Source of the DNA: Daphnia carinata
Taxonomy: Eukaryota > Arthropoda > Branchiopoda > Diplostraca > Daphniidae
NCBI RefSeq assembly: GCF_022539665.2
Contig: NC_081333.1
Coordinates: forward strand, 3,534,001-3,598,000
Direction of reading: 5' to 3'
Length of the DNA: 64,000 nucleotides
Shown: piece after piece, positions 63,354-64,000 of the stretch
How the letters are laid out: every line of letters starts with the position of its first letter
Position numbering within the stretch: position 1 is the first letter of the stretch
Made by a program: the position numbers and the translations under genes
The notes under the pieces: model-generated
What the model was told of the DNA's origin: nothing
What the model saw: the letters and a program-made list of their open reading frames with translations, nothing else
Databases searched by the model: none

Positions 63354-63684
63354 AAAAATAATTGTAATGTGCAGAGAATTGTCAATAAAATTTTTTTTAT
63401 AAAATATTTTTTCCAAAATTTGTTTTTTTCATTGTCTGGTTTTCGCCTCGTTCATACATTCCATGTAGCAATTTTTTTAAGTTCACCTTTATTTGTTTTG
63501 CCAGCTTTGATGGTAAGCATTGGCCCACGTTGGATGGTAAGTATTGTTTCCATTAGTTTATCGTTTATCTGTAAGTATTCAATTATTATTTATTACACTC
63601 TTTGAATTCTTCAACTTAGATTCAAGGAACAACGTATAATACTTGGATAATTTCTCATGTACTCTTGTATTTGTATTTTATTTT

Positions 63685-63756
63685 ACTCGTACGGGAACCG
63701 ATCCCCAGCCATTCAGCGTGCAACGCCGATGCTCTTCATCATTGAGCCACAAGACA
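63685..63756 (-). tRNA. tRNA-like sequence, Ala(TGC)-like, probably decayed
   Basis: Read on the minus strand: D arm GCTC/GAGC, anticodon arm TCGGC-GTTGCAC-GCTGA (U33, anticodon TGC, A37), a 4-base variable loop and a T arm CTGGG-GATCGGT-TCCCG with four of five pairs. The D loop lacks GG and the acceptor stem pairs at only four of seven positions. It is best read as a tRNA-derived sequence (pseudogene or SINE head), not a working tRNA. Confidence 0.3.
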
Positions 63757-63850
63757 TATATACACATTATATATCGAATATCATATGTTATCGTCTACAT
63801 GTTTATGCAGTCTTTCAGAATTATATGTTTATCTGTCTATTGTTTTCACA

Positions 63851-63921
63851 AGGTCTATAGCTCTGCGGTAGAGCCTTCAGCTGCGATATCTGTTATCCTG
63901 GGTTCAAACCTCAATAGATAT
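63851..63921 (+). tRNA. tRNA-like sequence with degenerate anticodon arm
   Basis: The acceptor arms AGGTCTA and TAGATAT pair at six of seven positions. D arm GCTC-TGCGGTA-GAGC and T arm CTGGG-TTCAAAC-CTCAA (four of five pairs) are present, with A-box and B-box-like sequence. The anticodon stem does not pair, so no anticodon can be assigned. It lies head-to-head with the tRNA-like sequence at 63685-63756. A tRNA pseudogene or SINE head is likely. Confidence 0.3.
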
Positions 63922-64000
63922 ATAAAAATGAAGCACAATAGATGAAGAAAAGAATTTTGCAGTACTGCATTTCAGTTTTATTCTAAGTGTAAATGCAAGT

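Noticed and set aside
1-64000. CRISPR arrays, operons, insertion sequences or viral genes
   Set aside because: The window is eukaryotic with spliced genes; regular dinucleotide arrays are microsatellites and no spacer-repeat structure or viral gene was seen.

Overview
This window looks like nuclear DNA of an arthropod, most likely a branchiopod crustacean of the Daphnia type. The evidence is short GT-AG introns (mostly 50-90 bp) in compact genes, arthropod gene families (BTB-TTK type, taranis/SERTA, secreted M13 peptidase, clip-like cuticle/immune modules), and non-coding DNA packed with A/T homopolymers, C/G tracts and CA/TG or TA microsatellites. No prokaryotic, viral or organellar gene was seen. 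The species call is an inference.

Layout. 1-104 (-): first coding exon of a BTB/POZ protein running off the left edge. 243-9257: homopolymer-rich non-coding DNA. 9258-9824 (-): MED21. 10052-11202 (-): a NUDT6-like Nudix hydrolase; the two lie head-to-tail 227 bp apart. 11203-20162: non-coding DNA with CRE palindromes and inverted repeats. 20163-24388 (+): a taranis-like SERTA-domain gene with an Inr/DPE promoter and one 2.7 kb intron. 24389-28585: non-coding. 28612-31702 (-): a 16-exon secreted neprilysin-like M13 peptidase with TATA box and poly(A) signal. 33672-33932 (+): an unassigned structured RNA with a TATA element about 30 bp upstream and a T5 terminator, typical of a type 3 RNA polymerase III gene. 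36353-39016 (+): a secreted protein with three tandem clip-like cysteine modules. 42996-51542 or beyond (+): an immunoglobulin-superfamily protein whose long introns hold many simple repeats; its 3' end is unresolved. 58475-59362 (+): a weaker five-exon prediction of unknown function. 60340-63925: repeats, a hairpin-rich element and two tRNA-like sequences.

The genes do not form one pathway. They are mainly transcription regulation (BTB protein, MED21, taranis) and secreted or surface proteins (M13 peptidase, clip-module protein, Ig protein). The most interesting items are the unassigned Pol III-type RNA at 33.7 kb, the seven perfect CRE palindromes confined to 12.6-26.2 kb around the taranis gene, the shared CTCF-like 13-19-mer at three places in the first 12 kb, the hairpin-rich element at 63 kb and the exon-pair duplication in the clip-module gene.

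All exon boundaries were read by eye from GT/AG sites and reading phase; no alignment or transcript evidence was available.
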